Source: Diplosphaera chodatii (lineage: Eukaryota > Chlorophyta > Trebouxiophyceae > Prasiolales > Stichococcaceae). Taken from it: a stretch of DNA of 64,000 nucleotides. Below the pieces are notes generated by a model. That model saw nothing but the letters and a program-made list of their open reading frames with translations. It ran no database searches and was not told the DNA's origin. Every line of letters starts with the position of its first letter. Position 1 is the stretch's first letter. The position numbers and the translations under genes were made by a program. Location of the stretch: NCBI GenBank assembly GCA_032358165.1, contig JAALGY010000008.1:2046001-2110000 (forward strand), in the 5' to 3' direction. Positions 1-9,829 of this stretch are shown one piece after another.

Positions 1-34
1 GGCTCCGGCTTACGAACAATTGTGCGGGGCTCAC

Positions 35-1704
35 CTGCAACTGCTCGTACATATACCCCTCCATGTACAGGGCAAGCCCCAGGTACACCTCGGGCCAGTC
101 GGCATTGAAGACATCGTCGAGGATGACAACGCCTCCATCTGCAGCGTTGAAGATCAAACACCCATGAGGTGTGAGTGCTGCCGGCAGGTGCAGCCAGCTC
201 GTCACTCTACAGGGCACAGCCACAGCTGGCTATTCTTGTGTGACAGTCAAATCGCAGTGATTCTTGCTGCTGCGTGGCCAGAGTATGACCTGCAAGGGAT
301 GCGGCTGCAAGGCGGAGGTCGCGCCTCGTGGCCCTGGCGCTGTGGCAGCCGTCAACGCTGAACAGGCGCACACCTGCAGGCAAGCGCCCAGTCTACACCC
401 GGGGCTTGATCGAAACGAGCATCTAACATGAACACCAGCATCACGGCGACCTTCGATGAACAGCTGACGCCTGGATGCGTGCTCAGCATGGGGACCGGTG
501 CAGACTGGCAGGTCCCGCTTCCATGCCGGTTTGATTCTCATTATTGCTTTGAGCTGCAACCCTGTGCGATGTGCGGCATTCCGCGCACCCTCATCGCTAG
601 ACTCGGGCAGCGATTTGGACAGCGCCACCCGCACATCCACGTGGGCCACCAGTGCGGAGTCCTGCTTCATGAGCACCACGCGGTCCGGCAGCGTCGCCGA
701 CATCTGACCTGCGCAGCTGCATGGCGCAGCGTGTTCGTACATGAGGTCATCGAGGATGGCTGCCGGCCACCGAAGCAGGTGCAGAGGCAGTTGAGCCTAA
801 AATTTGACCGCATCCCACGATCTGCAACTGCTGCTGTGGTCAGGCAATTCAGAATGGCTATGGCCTCTAGTTGTAGTGCTACTGCTTACTATTTTCCACC
901 ACCCAAGCAGGGCATCTGCGGCTTCAGTCAAGCAGGAGCAGGACAGAGAGACATCCGGCACACGCAGCCACCTGTTGACATGCAGTCCTGGATGTTGCGC
1001 CAGGTGGCGTCCAGTGATCCCACGCCGCTGCTGTCCTCCGGGCGCTTTGGCGGCTCGAACAGGTCAATGCCCACACCACCCTCCTGCGGCAGGCGTGCTG
1101 CACAGCTTGACCCACCAGCCGAACAATGCTGCCGCCAGCTCGTTGACTACAAAGCTTCAGGCCAGCACAGGACATTCATCGAGGGCTCCGCTACTGAGGA
1201 GGTCGACATATCTACATCATGTAACACGATTCCATGTGGAAAGGTGCCACGCAGGTGAGCAGATGAGGGTGAATGATGTCCTCAGAGGCAGTGCTGACCT
1301 GCGGCCCACACAGCAGGCACAGCGGGATGAAGCCACGCCCTTGGTACACGCCCACCTCCGCCACGTGGCCGCTGATGCCCTGCTCCCGCTGGCACATGTG
1401 TAGCCGCGCATATGCCTGCACAGTGATATTTGCGATGTGTTGTTGACAGAGTCCTGTTATGTCCCAAAATCCGCCGTCGTAGAATGCATTTCCCTATTTC
1501 ACCTCAAGGAGCGCAGGCTCGAAGAAGCCGGGGATGCTGTCCACAACGTCGGCATAGCCCAGCAGGGCCGCGACCTCCGCCGCTGCGGGGTGGCTGTCCG
1601 CCAGCAGCCGGGCCGCCAGTGCACCCAGGCGCCCCTTCCATGCGCCCGGCGCGCCGCGCTTGCGCTGCGCTGCCGTCAGGCGCTTCTCATCGGCCCTCAC
1701 CGCC
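35..1704 (-). CDS. Class I SAM-dependent methyltransferase (partial, both ends incomplete)
   Basis: Five exons read on the minus strand: 1704-1503, 1415-1299, 1083-972, 708-589 and 177-35, with consistent phases. The protein shows the family's N-terminal lead (GFFEPALLEV), the SAM-binding strand and loop 'VAEVGVYQGRGFIPLCLLC', then 'GVGIDLFEPPKRPED', 'LPDRVVLMKQDSAL' and the C-terminal strand 'GGVVILDDVFNADWPEV'. Together these match the TylF/Methyltransf_24-like class I methyltransferases, which move a methyl group from S-adenosylmethionine to a small molecule or sugar. The acceptor cannot be told from sequence. The last visible exon ends at a clean donor (CAG|GTGAGC), so the 3' end lies beyond position 1. 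The first visible exon follows an acceptor near 1705, so the true start is upstream and was not found. The fold family is fairly sure; the substrate is unknown. Confidence 0.72.
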
Positions 1705-2599
1705 CTGCCGCAAGCACCAAGTGACTTGGTTGCTCATTGCGGCTGCGTGTGCATGGGGTTATACCAGGATTCCGCTTCCACAGCTGCTTGAAGATATCAA
1801 CCTTTGACGATTTGTATCCGACCGTGGCATGTAGAAATGATTCAGGCTCTCTATAACGGACAAGCAACGACGCGTGCTTGATTCAAAGAGCTGAGACCAT
1901 GGCAAGCAACGGTCTCCCAATGGTGCCCCACAAACCAACGGCGCCCATGCGTATCTAGCACGTCAAATGGCACAGCTGACCCGATCGAGGGAGCCATGGT
2001 TTCCAGAATCTTACCCTGCAGGTCTCAGCTCCTGAACCTCGGCGGCAGGCGCCGCAGGAAGCTGGGCAACTGCATGGCGCCTGCAGCGGCGCCGCGCCGG
2101 TGCACCCAGCGATCGAGCAATGCGTCGGCGCGCAGCTGCGCAAGACGCGCTGAAAATCTGCGTGTATGTGCTCTCGAGCATCGATGGGCGATCAGCCTGG
2201 GCCAGGAAGCTGCTTTGCCTGAGGGACACCTCAGTTGTGAGCGCCCTCAATGCAGCAATGATATCCGCTGTCGACCAGCAGCAGGCTGCAGATGGTCTCG
2301 CAAAGGCTTTTCGTTGATGTGCGACAAGCAAATGAGCGCGTGGTTTCTGTCTCTGTGGCAAGGTCTTCCGGTTCATGCTGCCGGTCGTCATAAGGGACAA
2401 AGGTTGACTGGCAAACCTGACAGGGGCTCCTTCAATGCTGCACCTGACCGCGATGGTAGTCCCCGAGGCGGCTCGCACTCTTCAGGGCATGGTGCGCTTC
2501 GGGCGGGCCCTCTGTCCGTTCGCAAGTTGCGGAACACAACAACGGGCAGCTACAGCCCCTTTCTCAGTGCTAGGCGGTTAAAACGACACTCTCTCCACG
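1705..2599. other. Intergenic, 5' region of methyltransferase (-) and P2 (+)
   Basis: No convincing exon seen, apart from the unplaced first exon of the methyltransferase that may lie here. A pyrimidine run, CCCCTTTCTC, near 2557-2566 lies about 35 nt before the P2 start codon and resembles the oligopyrimidine leader of ribosomal-protein mRNAs. That reading is inference. Confidence 0.35.
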
Positions 2600-2947
2600 A
2601 TGAGGGTGATCTCCGCCTACCTGCTGGCTGTGCTGGGTGGAAACTCGTCGCCCTCCAAGGACGACATCACCTCCATCCTGGGCTCCGTCGGCATCGAGGC
2701 CGAGGACGACAAGATCGAGCTGCTGCTCAAGGAGATGGACGGCAAGGACGTGAACGACGTCATCTCTGAGGGCGTGGGCAAGATGGCGTCTGTGAGCATG
2801 GGTGGCGGCGGCGGTGGCGGTGGCGGCGGTGGTGGCGGTGGTGGTGGCGGCGGCGGCGGCGGCGACGCTGCAGAGGCCGAGGAGGAGAAGAAGGAGGAGG
2901 AGGAGGAAGAGGAGGATGACGACATGGGCTTCTCGCTGTTCGACTAG
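2600..2947 (+). CDS. RPLP2: 60S acidic ribosomal protein P2
   Basis: Single-exon, 115-residue protein. The N-terminal dimerisation domain begins MRVISAYLLAVLGGNSSPS and continues through 'DDITSILGSVGIEAEDDKIE' and the 'ISEGVGKMASV' end of the helical domain, all typical of eukaryotic P2. P1/P2 heterodimers form the lateral stalk of the large cytosolic subunit and recruit elongation factors. The C terminus is the canonical acidic tail ending DDDMGFSLFD. Length and ends match the family. The odd part is the hinge: where P2 usually has an Ala/Pro/Gly mix, this gene has 21 consecutive glycines (2801-2863), encoded by mixed GGC/GGT codons. The gene converges with plastid L6 on the other strand. 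A TGTAA poly(A) signal follows at 3071. Confidence 0.96.
   Translation: MRVISAYLLAVLGGNSSPSKDDITSILGSVGIEAEDDKIELLLKEMDGKDVNDVISEGVGKMASVSMGGGGGGGGGGGGGGGGGGGGGDAAEAEEEKKEEEEEEEDDDMGFSLFD
2801..2863 (+). repeat. GGC/GGT trinucleotide tract (poly-Gly hinge of P2)
   Basis: Twenty-one glycine codons in a row, GGC and GGT interspersed. Because the codons are mixed it is not a pure microsatellite, which hints that the polyglycine itself may be kept by selection. Confidence 0.9.
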
Positions 2948-3070
2948 ACGGCATGGCTTAGTGTCAGCTCCGCAGCCACTTTCCTGCCAAGTCTTGATGC
3001 AACGAAGAGTGGGTGTTCATTGCTGGAATTGCTTTGCATTGCAGCTCTGGACGTTTGCCCTGTTGTCGTC

Positions 3071-3075
3071 TGTAA
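3071..3075 (+). terminator. TGTAA poly(A) signal for P2
   Basis: TGTAA about 124 nt after the P2 stop codon. TGTAA is the usual polyadenylation element of chlorophyte mRNAs. Confidence 0.5.
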
Positions 3076-3122
3076 ACAGACGCTGGCGTGCCAGTCAGCT
3101 CAGCAATGAGGGTGCACACGCC

Positions 3123-3127
3123 TTACA
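3123..3127 (-). terminator. TGTAA poly(A) signal for plastid L6
   Basis: TTACA on the plus strand reads TGTAA on the minus strand, about 160 nt downstream of the L6 stop. The two convergent 3' ends would overlap only slightly. Confidence 0.45.
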
Positions 3128-3286
3128 GCATAGCATCCCAGAAGTCTGCACTGAAACTTGCTGCAGTAATGTGGTCTCAGCAGGTTAAAGCAATCATATG
3201 TGCCATGTGCAATGCAAAAAACGCCACATTGCTCCACTGACCGCAATGCTAAGAGCACTGCCACTGAACCGCTGCAAGCTGCACGC

Positions 3287-3949
3287 CTACTTGCCGCGCT
3301 TTCCTTCCTTCTTGCGGACGAACTCATCCACATACCGCACACCCTTGCCCTTGTACGGCTCTGGCTTCCGCCTGGCGCGGATTTTGGCGGCAAAGTCGCC
3401 GACAGCCACCTTATCGTGACCTCGGATGACCAGCCCTGTGTTCTTCACCACCTCGACTGTCAGGCCCTCAGGGATCTCCATGACGATGGGGTGGCTGAAG
3501 CCCAGGTTGAGCGAGAGGTCCTTGCCCTGCATGGAGGCCCTGTAGCCGACGCCGATCAGCTGCAGCTCCTTCTTGAAGCCCTCTGACAGCCCCAGCACCA
3601 TGTTGTTTGTCAGGCTCCTGAAGAGGCCGTGCAACTGGTCTGCTTGCCGCGTGTCGACCCGCTTGCTGAGTTTGTAGCTGCCATTCTCCAACTTCTCAAT
3701 CGACAGCAACTCTGGGAGCGTCTCCGACATCTCCAACCCCTTGCCCTTCACAGTGACGGTCTGGCCCTGCACATCGAAGGTCACGCCCGCTGGGATCGTG
3801 ATGGGCGCCTTGCCGATGCGGCTTTCCTTCACCGTGAGCTGCTTCCGGGCCTCGATGCAGAAGGGCCTGCGGCTGACGGCCACCTGAGGCCGTGCCCTGA
3901 TGGGCAGCGGCCGCCCGCAGACGCCCGCGTGCAGCTGGCTGACCTGCAT
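3287..3949 (-). CDS. RPL6: Plastid 50S ribosomal protein L6 (nuclear-encoded)
   Basis: Intronless frame of 220 residues from the first in-frame ATG at 3949. Residues 1-35 (MQVSQLHAGVCGRPLPIRAR...) are Arg/Ser-rich and non-acidic, as expected of a chloroplast transit peptide. The mature part starts near 'KESRIGKAPITIPAGVTF' and carries bacterial-type uL6 landmarks: 'VKGKGLEMS', 'HGLFRSLTNNMVLGLSEGF', 'GVGYRA', 'GFSHPI' and the C-terminal 'IRARRKPEPYKGKGVRY'. It binds 23S rRNA near the sarcin-ricin loop in the plastid large subunit. The tail ends in basic residues (KKEGKRGK). The frame stays open about ten codons above the ATG without another ATG, so a short upstream exon cannot be excluded. 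Confidence 0.93.
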   Translation of the reverse strand: MQVSQLHAGVCGRPLPIRARPQVAVSRRPFCIEARKQLTVKESRIGKAPITIPAGVTFDVQGQTVTVKGKGLEMSETLPELLSIEKLENGSYKLSKRVDTRQADQLHGLFRSLTNNMVLGLSEGFKKELQLIGVGYRASMQGKDLSLNLGFSHPIVMEIPEGLTVEVVKNTGLVIRGHDKVAVGDFAAKIRARRKPEPYKGKGVRYVDEFVRKKEGKRGK

Positions 3950-4316
3950 GACGGGTTGTCTGGCGCCGCACCTCTGCACGAGCGCACTATGATGGCCTGC
4001 TGGTCCCGGCAGCGTCTACGCTGCCAGCGCAGGCTGAGGTGGTTCAGGGTTTAGACCCTTGCATGTTGAAAGCTGAATCAGACTACTAGAGGTGCAGCTG
4101 TGTAGGCCGTCGCACGACTGCACCTTGATAGCATCGGGTCACCCGATCCATTGCGCCCTGCCACCCCGTAGGCTGCAACTGTGCCCGGCGCTAGCTACAA
4201 GTTTCTCATCAGAGCCGCACGCTGCGGCATGGGTGCTATCATGAGCTGGTAGTAAATACCTTTTTGGCGCCGGTATTGCAAACGTCTGAGCAGTTGAAGG
4301 ATCTAGCGCAGCATAT
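3950..4316. promoter_or_regulatory. Divergent promoter region between L6 (-) and PRCC-like gene (+)
   Basis: About 370 nt between two divergent starts, with no open exon I can support. It presumably holds both promoters. No TATA box or named element is evident. Confidence 0.4.
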
Positions 4317-6553
4317 ATGGACCTGTTGGCGGGTTATGGGAGTGACGACAGCGACCAAGGAGGAGCGCACTCGCCGCAGCGGGATTCTCATGTGGGCACA
4401 AACGCCTCAGCTGCAGCACCCAGCAGCACTGTGCTAAGTACAAATGATCAGATCCATACGGACGCTGCACAGCGGAGCAATGCTGGCCTGTTTGCCAGAC
4501 TTCCAGCACCGAGCAGCGGTTCCGGTGGCGGTTTCTCAGACGCTGGCCTGTCTGCGGCGGGCTTCGGCCTGGCGCCGGCCTCAGTCGCCAAGCATCCCGT
4601 CAAGCAGAAGCCAGCGGCCCGAAACGTGGTGAAGCTGCACACCATGAAGCCGCTTGCTGCAGAACACAGCGATGAGGTGCGGTCCTGAAGTGATCCATCT
4701 GCATCGATCATGCTCTTTCCTTTCAATGGCGCAGTATGTCTGCGATGTGTTCAAGTAGCGGCCCATGCACAAGGCTTTGCTGGAGTGGGCCGCGACCAGC
4801 TGTTACACCAGAGGTCCCTGCAGATACAGTGCATCAACTGCTGCAACTAGGCCATGGTCTCGGCCGCTGATCTCGCAGGATGAGCAGCCGAAGAAGAGGC
4901 TGAAGCCGAGCACCAAGGGCCTCAGCTTCCTGGACAGCCTGCCCCAGCCGGTGCACAACGCCACGCCGCCAGCGGGCACGGCGCTCGGCGCCGCCAGCGC
5001 GGTAGGCTGTCCACCTGTGGTGTGATGTCCTTCTCAAGCAGATACGTCAAGCAACCTTGCACACGCCGTACAGCCTGGCACACATGATAAGCGTGTGGCA
5101 TAAAGCATAAAGCTGGGTTGTTCCCAGATCGAACCATGTAGTCGCCTGTCGTCATCGGCTGACATGATTGATGGTATGGCGGCTCCTCACGAGGCTGCCT
5201 GCACACGAGCTGCAGAGCGCCAGGGCGCAGGGCGGCGGGGCGCAGCTGCCGCCCTCGTTCTTTGAGGGCACGAACGGCGCAGCTGACGAAGATGCTGGCG
5301 CGGCGGCGGCGGCGCCCCAGCCCCTGCACGCCTCCAACGAGGCCTACAGGGTGGACGCCTCGTCAGCGGCGGCGGCGGCGGCAGCGGCAGCACACCCCGC
5401 CGAACCCGGGCCAGCGCGGCCCCCTGCCGGCGGCTATGCCGACTACGGGTCCTATGCGGGGTACGGGGACGGCGCCTACGCGGACGCAACCGCCGCATAC
5501 CCTCAGCACCAGCAGCAGGAGTATCCAGGCGCTGGCGCTAGGTGTGCTCATGGTTTGACTGGAGTCTCCGATGCAGTTGCTGGTCCGTGCAGCAGCGGGG
5601 GTTTGGCGGATGCACCCACACATGCCCCTAGCCAATTTCGGCATGCTTCAAGCCAGGGCATACTCTACACACTTGACAAAAGGGGGGATGCACATGTGGA
5701 GCGTTGCGTCAAACGACCTTGAACACAGGATGCTGCTGTTGCAGCTATGGGCCGGCAAGGCCAGATGGCGATGCGATGCTGGCAACAGCCATGGCAGCTG
5801 ACTCTGGCCGCGGCGGCGGTGCCGCCGACCCATTTGCTGGCCTCAATATCGAGTTCAAGGAGGTGTGCTGTCAACAACAGCTCAGCCCTGCAGCTCGTCC
5901 TGTGTGTCATGTGCTCAACTCATCTATATTCCCTGCTGCAACCACTGTTGCACCAGCACTGGGAGGTTACTACTTGTGTGTCTGCATTCGACGATTCCGT
6001 GCCCGATACCTATGCAGGTCAAGCAGAAGAATCTGACATATGTGGACCCGGCGAGACTGGCTGCCAACCAGGGCAAGCGGCAGGCGCTAGGTGTGCAATG
6101 TCCACGTGTCTCTTCCACTTGCAGCTCGTATCAACTCTGCATCCAGGTTGTATCGAAGCAATCACATATGGGAAGTGCCTCGTCACCAACGAGCAGACCT
6201 TTCACAGCTGAACTGTAATGCAAACAGGCAAGGCGCATGAGCTGCAGCTGCGGAGGGAAGCAGACGCTGCAGAACCTCAGAAGCTCGCCAAGCGCAAGCA
6301 CCAAATCAACTCCCTGTTCCATGCCGCCAAGCTCAAGGTGAGCCCACGTCGCCGAGCGCGAGATGAGCCAGCTCGCCCGTCACCACATATGCCTGACAAT
6401 GCGTGGCAATCACCCGGCCAGCTGAGTGTCGGGGCAGCCTCACACCTGATGCCTCAGCGACATTCATGGTCCATGCAGGAGCTGGAGATGCTGAACGATC
6501 AGGGCAGCTCGGTGAAGACGAAGCGAGAGACGCAGGCGAAGTATGGCTGGTGA
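4317..6553 (+). CDS. PRCC-type nuclear protein (mitotic checkpoint/splicing-associated)
   Basis: Seven exons: 4317-4676, 4879-5001, 5216-5541, 5745-5862, 6018-6090, 6228-6337 and 6479-6553, giving 394 residues in one frame. The start MDLLAGYGSDDSD and the C terminus 'KRKHQINSLFHAAKLKE...KTKRETQAKYGW' match the ends of human PRCC and plant homologues, whose last residues are close to RRQTQAKYGF. The family is nuclear; human PRCC binds MAD2L2/MAD2B and associates with spliceosomal proteins. The middle is low complexity: a basic patch 'QPKKRLKP' (possible nuclear signal), an Ala-rich run, and Gly/Tyr repeats such as 'GGYADYGSYAGYGDGAY'. The segment 'EVKQKNLTYVDPARLAANQ' corresponds to the conserved motif before the C-terminal helix. 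Identification rests on the two ends, which are strong. Confidence 0.85.
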
Positions 6554-7002
6554 TCCGTGCCGTATTACCCACTGCCACCCAGGGCAGCGCGCAGCCGATA
6601 TGTGCTCGCCGTCATAGGCAGAGTGACAGCAGCGATGCAGCTGGCCATGTTGACGCCGATGAGCATTTTCCGACCGATATTGGCGTTGCTAAAGTTGTGC
6701 ACACCTTCTTCTCGTGCTCCGCTGCTCCCTCGGTCTGCACTAGACCCTGCAGGGGCTGATGACCGATGTGCCGTCACACCACATCACGAGCACACTCAGC
6801 CGCTTGCGCAACCGTACCGTGGGCTGCTTCGTCGTTGCCATTTGGGTTGCTGCGGCTGTGCTGAGGCAACGCTGGAACGCTGAATTGCACATTTGCCAGC
6901 ACCATCTGCAAACACTTTGCATACAGATCGCAATCATACAGAGCATTCCGCAGTGGGCCTCAGACCAAACTTTGACGGCGCAGCTTAGTGAGTGCTTTTG
7001 CG
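6554..7002. other. Intergenic, PRCC-like to IF-3
   Basis: About 450 nt between two same-strand genes. I see no exon in it. It should contain the 3' UTR of the PRCC-like gene and the IF-3 promoter. Confidence 0.4.
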
Positions 7003-9829
7003 ATGGTCACGACAGCGCTGCTCGCGCAGCAGACTGTGGCCTCCTGGCAGCCAATGCAAGCACCAAGGACACGCCAGCCCATCAGCCACAGCTTTGGACG
7101 CATGAAAATGCAGCAGCTGATCAGCAGGAGATCAAAGGTACATGGGCAAGCAGTAGCACTGGCTATAGACCGCAGCAACATGTTGCACCTGCTATGCAGC
7201 TGCATCCTTCGGTGGTTCAGCAGGGACTGTAGCCCCTGCTGCTGCCCGCAACGCTGCAATCGGTCAGAACATGCAATGTCTGGCTGTCTGCGCTGCTGGT
7301 GGCACCCTGGCTTGCTGTAGAATGCCGGAGGCACCTTCTTGACGATGTTGCCGCTTGTGCCGTGGTGCTCAAGCTGCGCGCAACCTACAACATCATGCAC
7401 ATACCTGCCCTGCAGTGCCTGGTGGCGACCCGGGCTGAGACAGACGCTCCGTCGCGGCCTTCCCGACCCCAGACACCTTCACGTCCTGCCGGCGGCGGCC
7501 GCGGCGGTTATCAGGTCAGCCACACCACGCCAGAATATTGTTGTTGTCCTGCATGCGATCAGCAAATGCTAGTGCAGGTCGTGGTGTTGGGTATCAGGCA
7601 CGTGCCTGCAGAGCTCACCACAGATGATGGAGCTGGACTCGAATGCATTCGGCGGACAATTGACAGCAGCCTGGGTTGACACAGGGTCGCAGTGGCAGCA
7701 GTGGCGGCCGCGGTGGAGGTGGCAGGAGCTACCAGGGCGGCGGCCGCGGCGGCGGCGGTGGCCGCGGTGGCTACCAGGTGCGAACGGGTGTTGTCTCAGT
7801 GCCAAGCAGAACCTCCCTGCACGAGTCTGCAGCTCATGCCCACACATGGGGTGCTGCAACATGGCTCGCAGCGGGGCGCACATCGCACGCTGTGCACCCC
7901 GACGTTGGGTGGGCCGCCATCTCTAAGCCATCTCGCACGGGCGCGTCAGCTTCGTGATGCCGCCGTCATGTGACACCAGCAGTGGACGGTGGTGCCCTCT
8001 TCCAAGTGCAGGGTCGGGGCGGCGGCGGGCAGCAGGGTGGGCGCGGTGGGTACCAGGGCCAGCGGCCGCAGGGCCAGGGCCAGCAGCAGGGCGGGTACCA
8101 GGGACAGCAGCAGCAGCCGCAGCGGGAGTTCAGCTCGGAGCCGCCCACCAACTTCCAGCAGCGCACGCAGCGCGACCAGCAGCGGCGGCAGATGATGGGC
8201 CCCTCCGACGGCTTTGTCGTGAACGAGGAGATCAGGTGCACTGCACGTTCCCTGGCAGATGCATCAGCACCACCTGCACCACAGCTTGAGGCGGATTACG
8301 GTTGCTCATCGGAGCCAATCTGTGCGGATTTCGAGAGCAGGCACTGGAGCGCTTTTGCAGCAGTTGGTCTGGCACTGTGTTGCACCACGTCTTTGCTGAA
8401 TGCTGCATGCTGCATGGTCCACGACGGTGAGCAAGAGTCTTGATGATCTCCTGTGCTGCAGGGCTACAGAGGTGCGGCTGCTGGGGGAGCAGAAGGAGCA
8501 GCTGGGCGTCATGAGCCTCAACGAGGTGAGGCGGTGTCGGAATTCGTCCACACCACACTGACCGTGCATACCACGCTGGCATGATCAGCCTGACACTGGG
8601 CGCACGGCAGACTGCTGTGCAGCTGTGGCAGCCTGAGCACGCGGACCTCCTGCCCGCAAGCACGCACTTTTTGTGGCCGTGTGCGGCTCCCTTGTAGGCC
8701 AGCTGCTCCTGTGCCCCCTAAAACCCTAATTTCCAGTACCCCACACGCAGGCGCTGGACCTGGCGGATGAGGCGGGCACGGATGTGGTGATGATATCGCC
8801 GGACGCGGCGCCGCCAGTGGTGCGCCTCATCGAGGTGTCCAAGCTCAAGTACGAGCAGGAGAAGGCGAAGAAGGAGGCCGGGCGCAAGAGCCGCGCCGCC
8901 CGGTGCGCCTTTGGAGCGCCCCCCCTAGGGAGATTTTCCTCCCCACCAAGGAACCGTGGCCATCAGGCTGTGCTGCCCGGCCCAGGCTCAGCGCACTGGT
9001 CAGCGCTGAGCTGGCCGGGGCATGGCACTGCTGAGCGGGCCAAGCACAGGCTGGACAAGGGCGCGGCTGCCTGCACTGTGCTGAGTCTCCTCAATGCAGC
9101 AATGGGTGCCAACGCCAAGTTGTGTCACGCTGCAGTGTGTCATGAGGCACCCTCAGTAGCCTGTCGAGCAGCGCTTAAGGGTTGGCGTCGCATCCCGCAG
9201 GTCGGACCTGAAGGAGCTGAAGATGCGGCCGTCCACTGACGAGCACGACTACCAAGTGCGGCTGCGCTCCGCGATCAAGTTCCTGACGAAGGTACGCCCG
9301 GGGCACGTCGAGACCCATGACACATGTGCAATCACTCGGCAGTGCAGCATTCAAACTAACAAGGCAACCCGCTGGCTTGCCAGTGCTTCATCGGGCACCG
9401 GTGGTCAGCAGCATCCAGGGGTCACAGTGTGCTGTTCCTGGTGCAATGTGCAATGTGGGGATTCCGGCGTGGCTGCAGGGGGACAAGGTGAAGCTGACCT
9501 GCCAGTTCCGCGGCCGGGAGCGCGAGTTCCAGGACATCGCCCGGGACATGTTCGATGTGAGTATCTGGTCTCAGGCCACCCGCCGCTGCCGGCATGGTAG
9601 TGTAGCGGCTGCAGGGATTGACCTCAGCCCTCTCAAGTAGTTCAGTGTGATCATAGTATGAAAGTTCTACCTAGCAACACGGCAGTTGAGGTGGATCCTG
9701 GTCATGGCGCAGCGGTTTGTGAAGGACTTGGAGGGGGCGGAGGGGGTGGGCGCGGTGTCAGTGGAGGCGCGGCCGCGGATGCAGGGCAACACCATGAACA
9801 TGATCGTGGGCATCGGCAAGAAGGAGTGA
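7003..9829 (+). CDS. infC: Chloroplast translation initiation factor IF-3 with RGG/Gln-rich insert
   Basis: Nine exons: 7003-7137, 7416-7514, 7685-7777, 8012-8235, 8462-8525, 8751-8902, 9201-9291, 9479-9556 and 9686-9829; 359 residues. Exon 1 (MVTTALLAQQTVASWQPMQA...) looks like a transit peptide. Exons 2-4 encode about 90 residues rich in Gly, Arg and Gln with repeats ending 'RGGYQ', 'GRSYQ' and 'GGYQGQ'. IF-3 proper begins 'FVVNEEIRATEVRLLGEQ' and includes 'ALDLADEAGTDVVMISP', 'PVVRLIEVSKLKYEQEK', 'KELKMRPSTDEHDY' and the C-terminal RNA-binding domain 'KVKLTCQFRGRERE'. IF-3 binds the 30S subunit and checks start codons in plastid translation. Three successive exons end in the codons for (G)YQ, suggesting exon duplication. 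A short Gly-rich linker is common in plant IF-3, but this insert is unusually repetitive. Confidence 0.92.

Noticed and set aside
2617..2925. Minus-strand poly-Ser/poly-Pro frame opposite ribosomal P2
   Set aside because: Antisense shadow of the Gly and Glu runs of P2.
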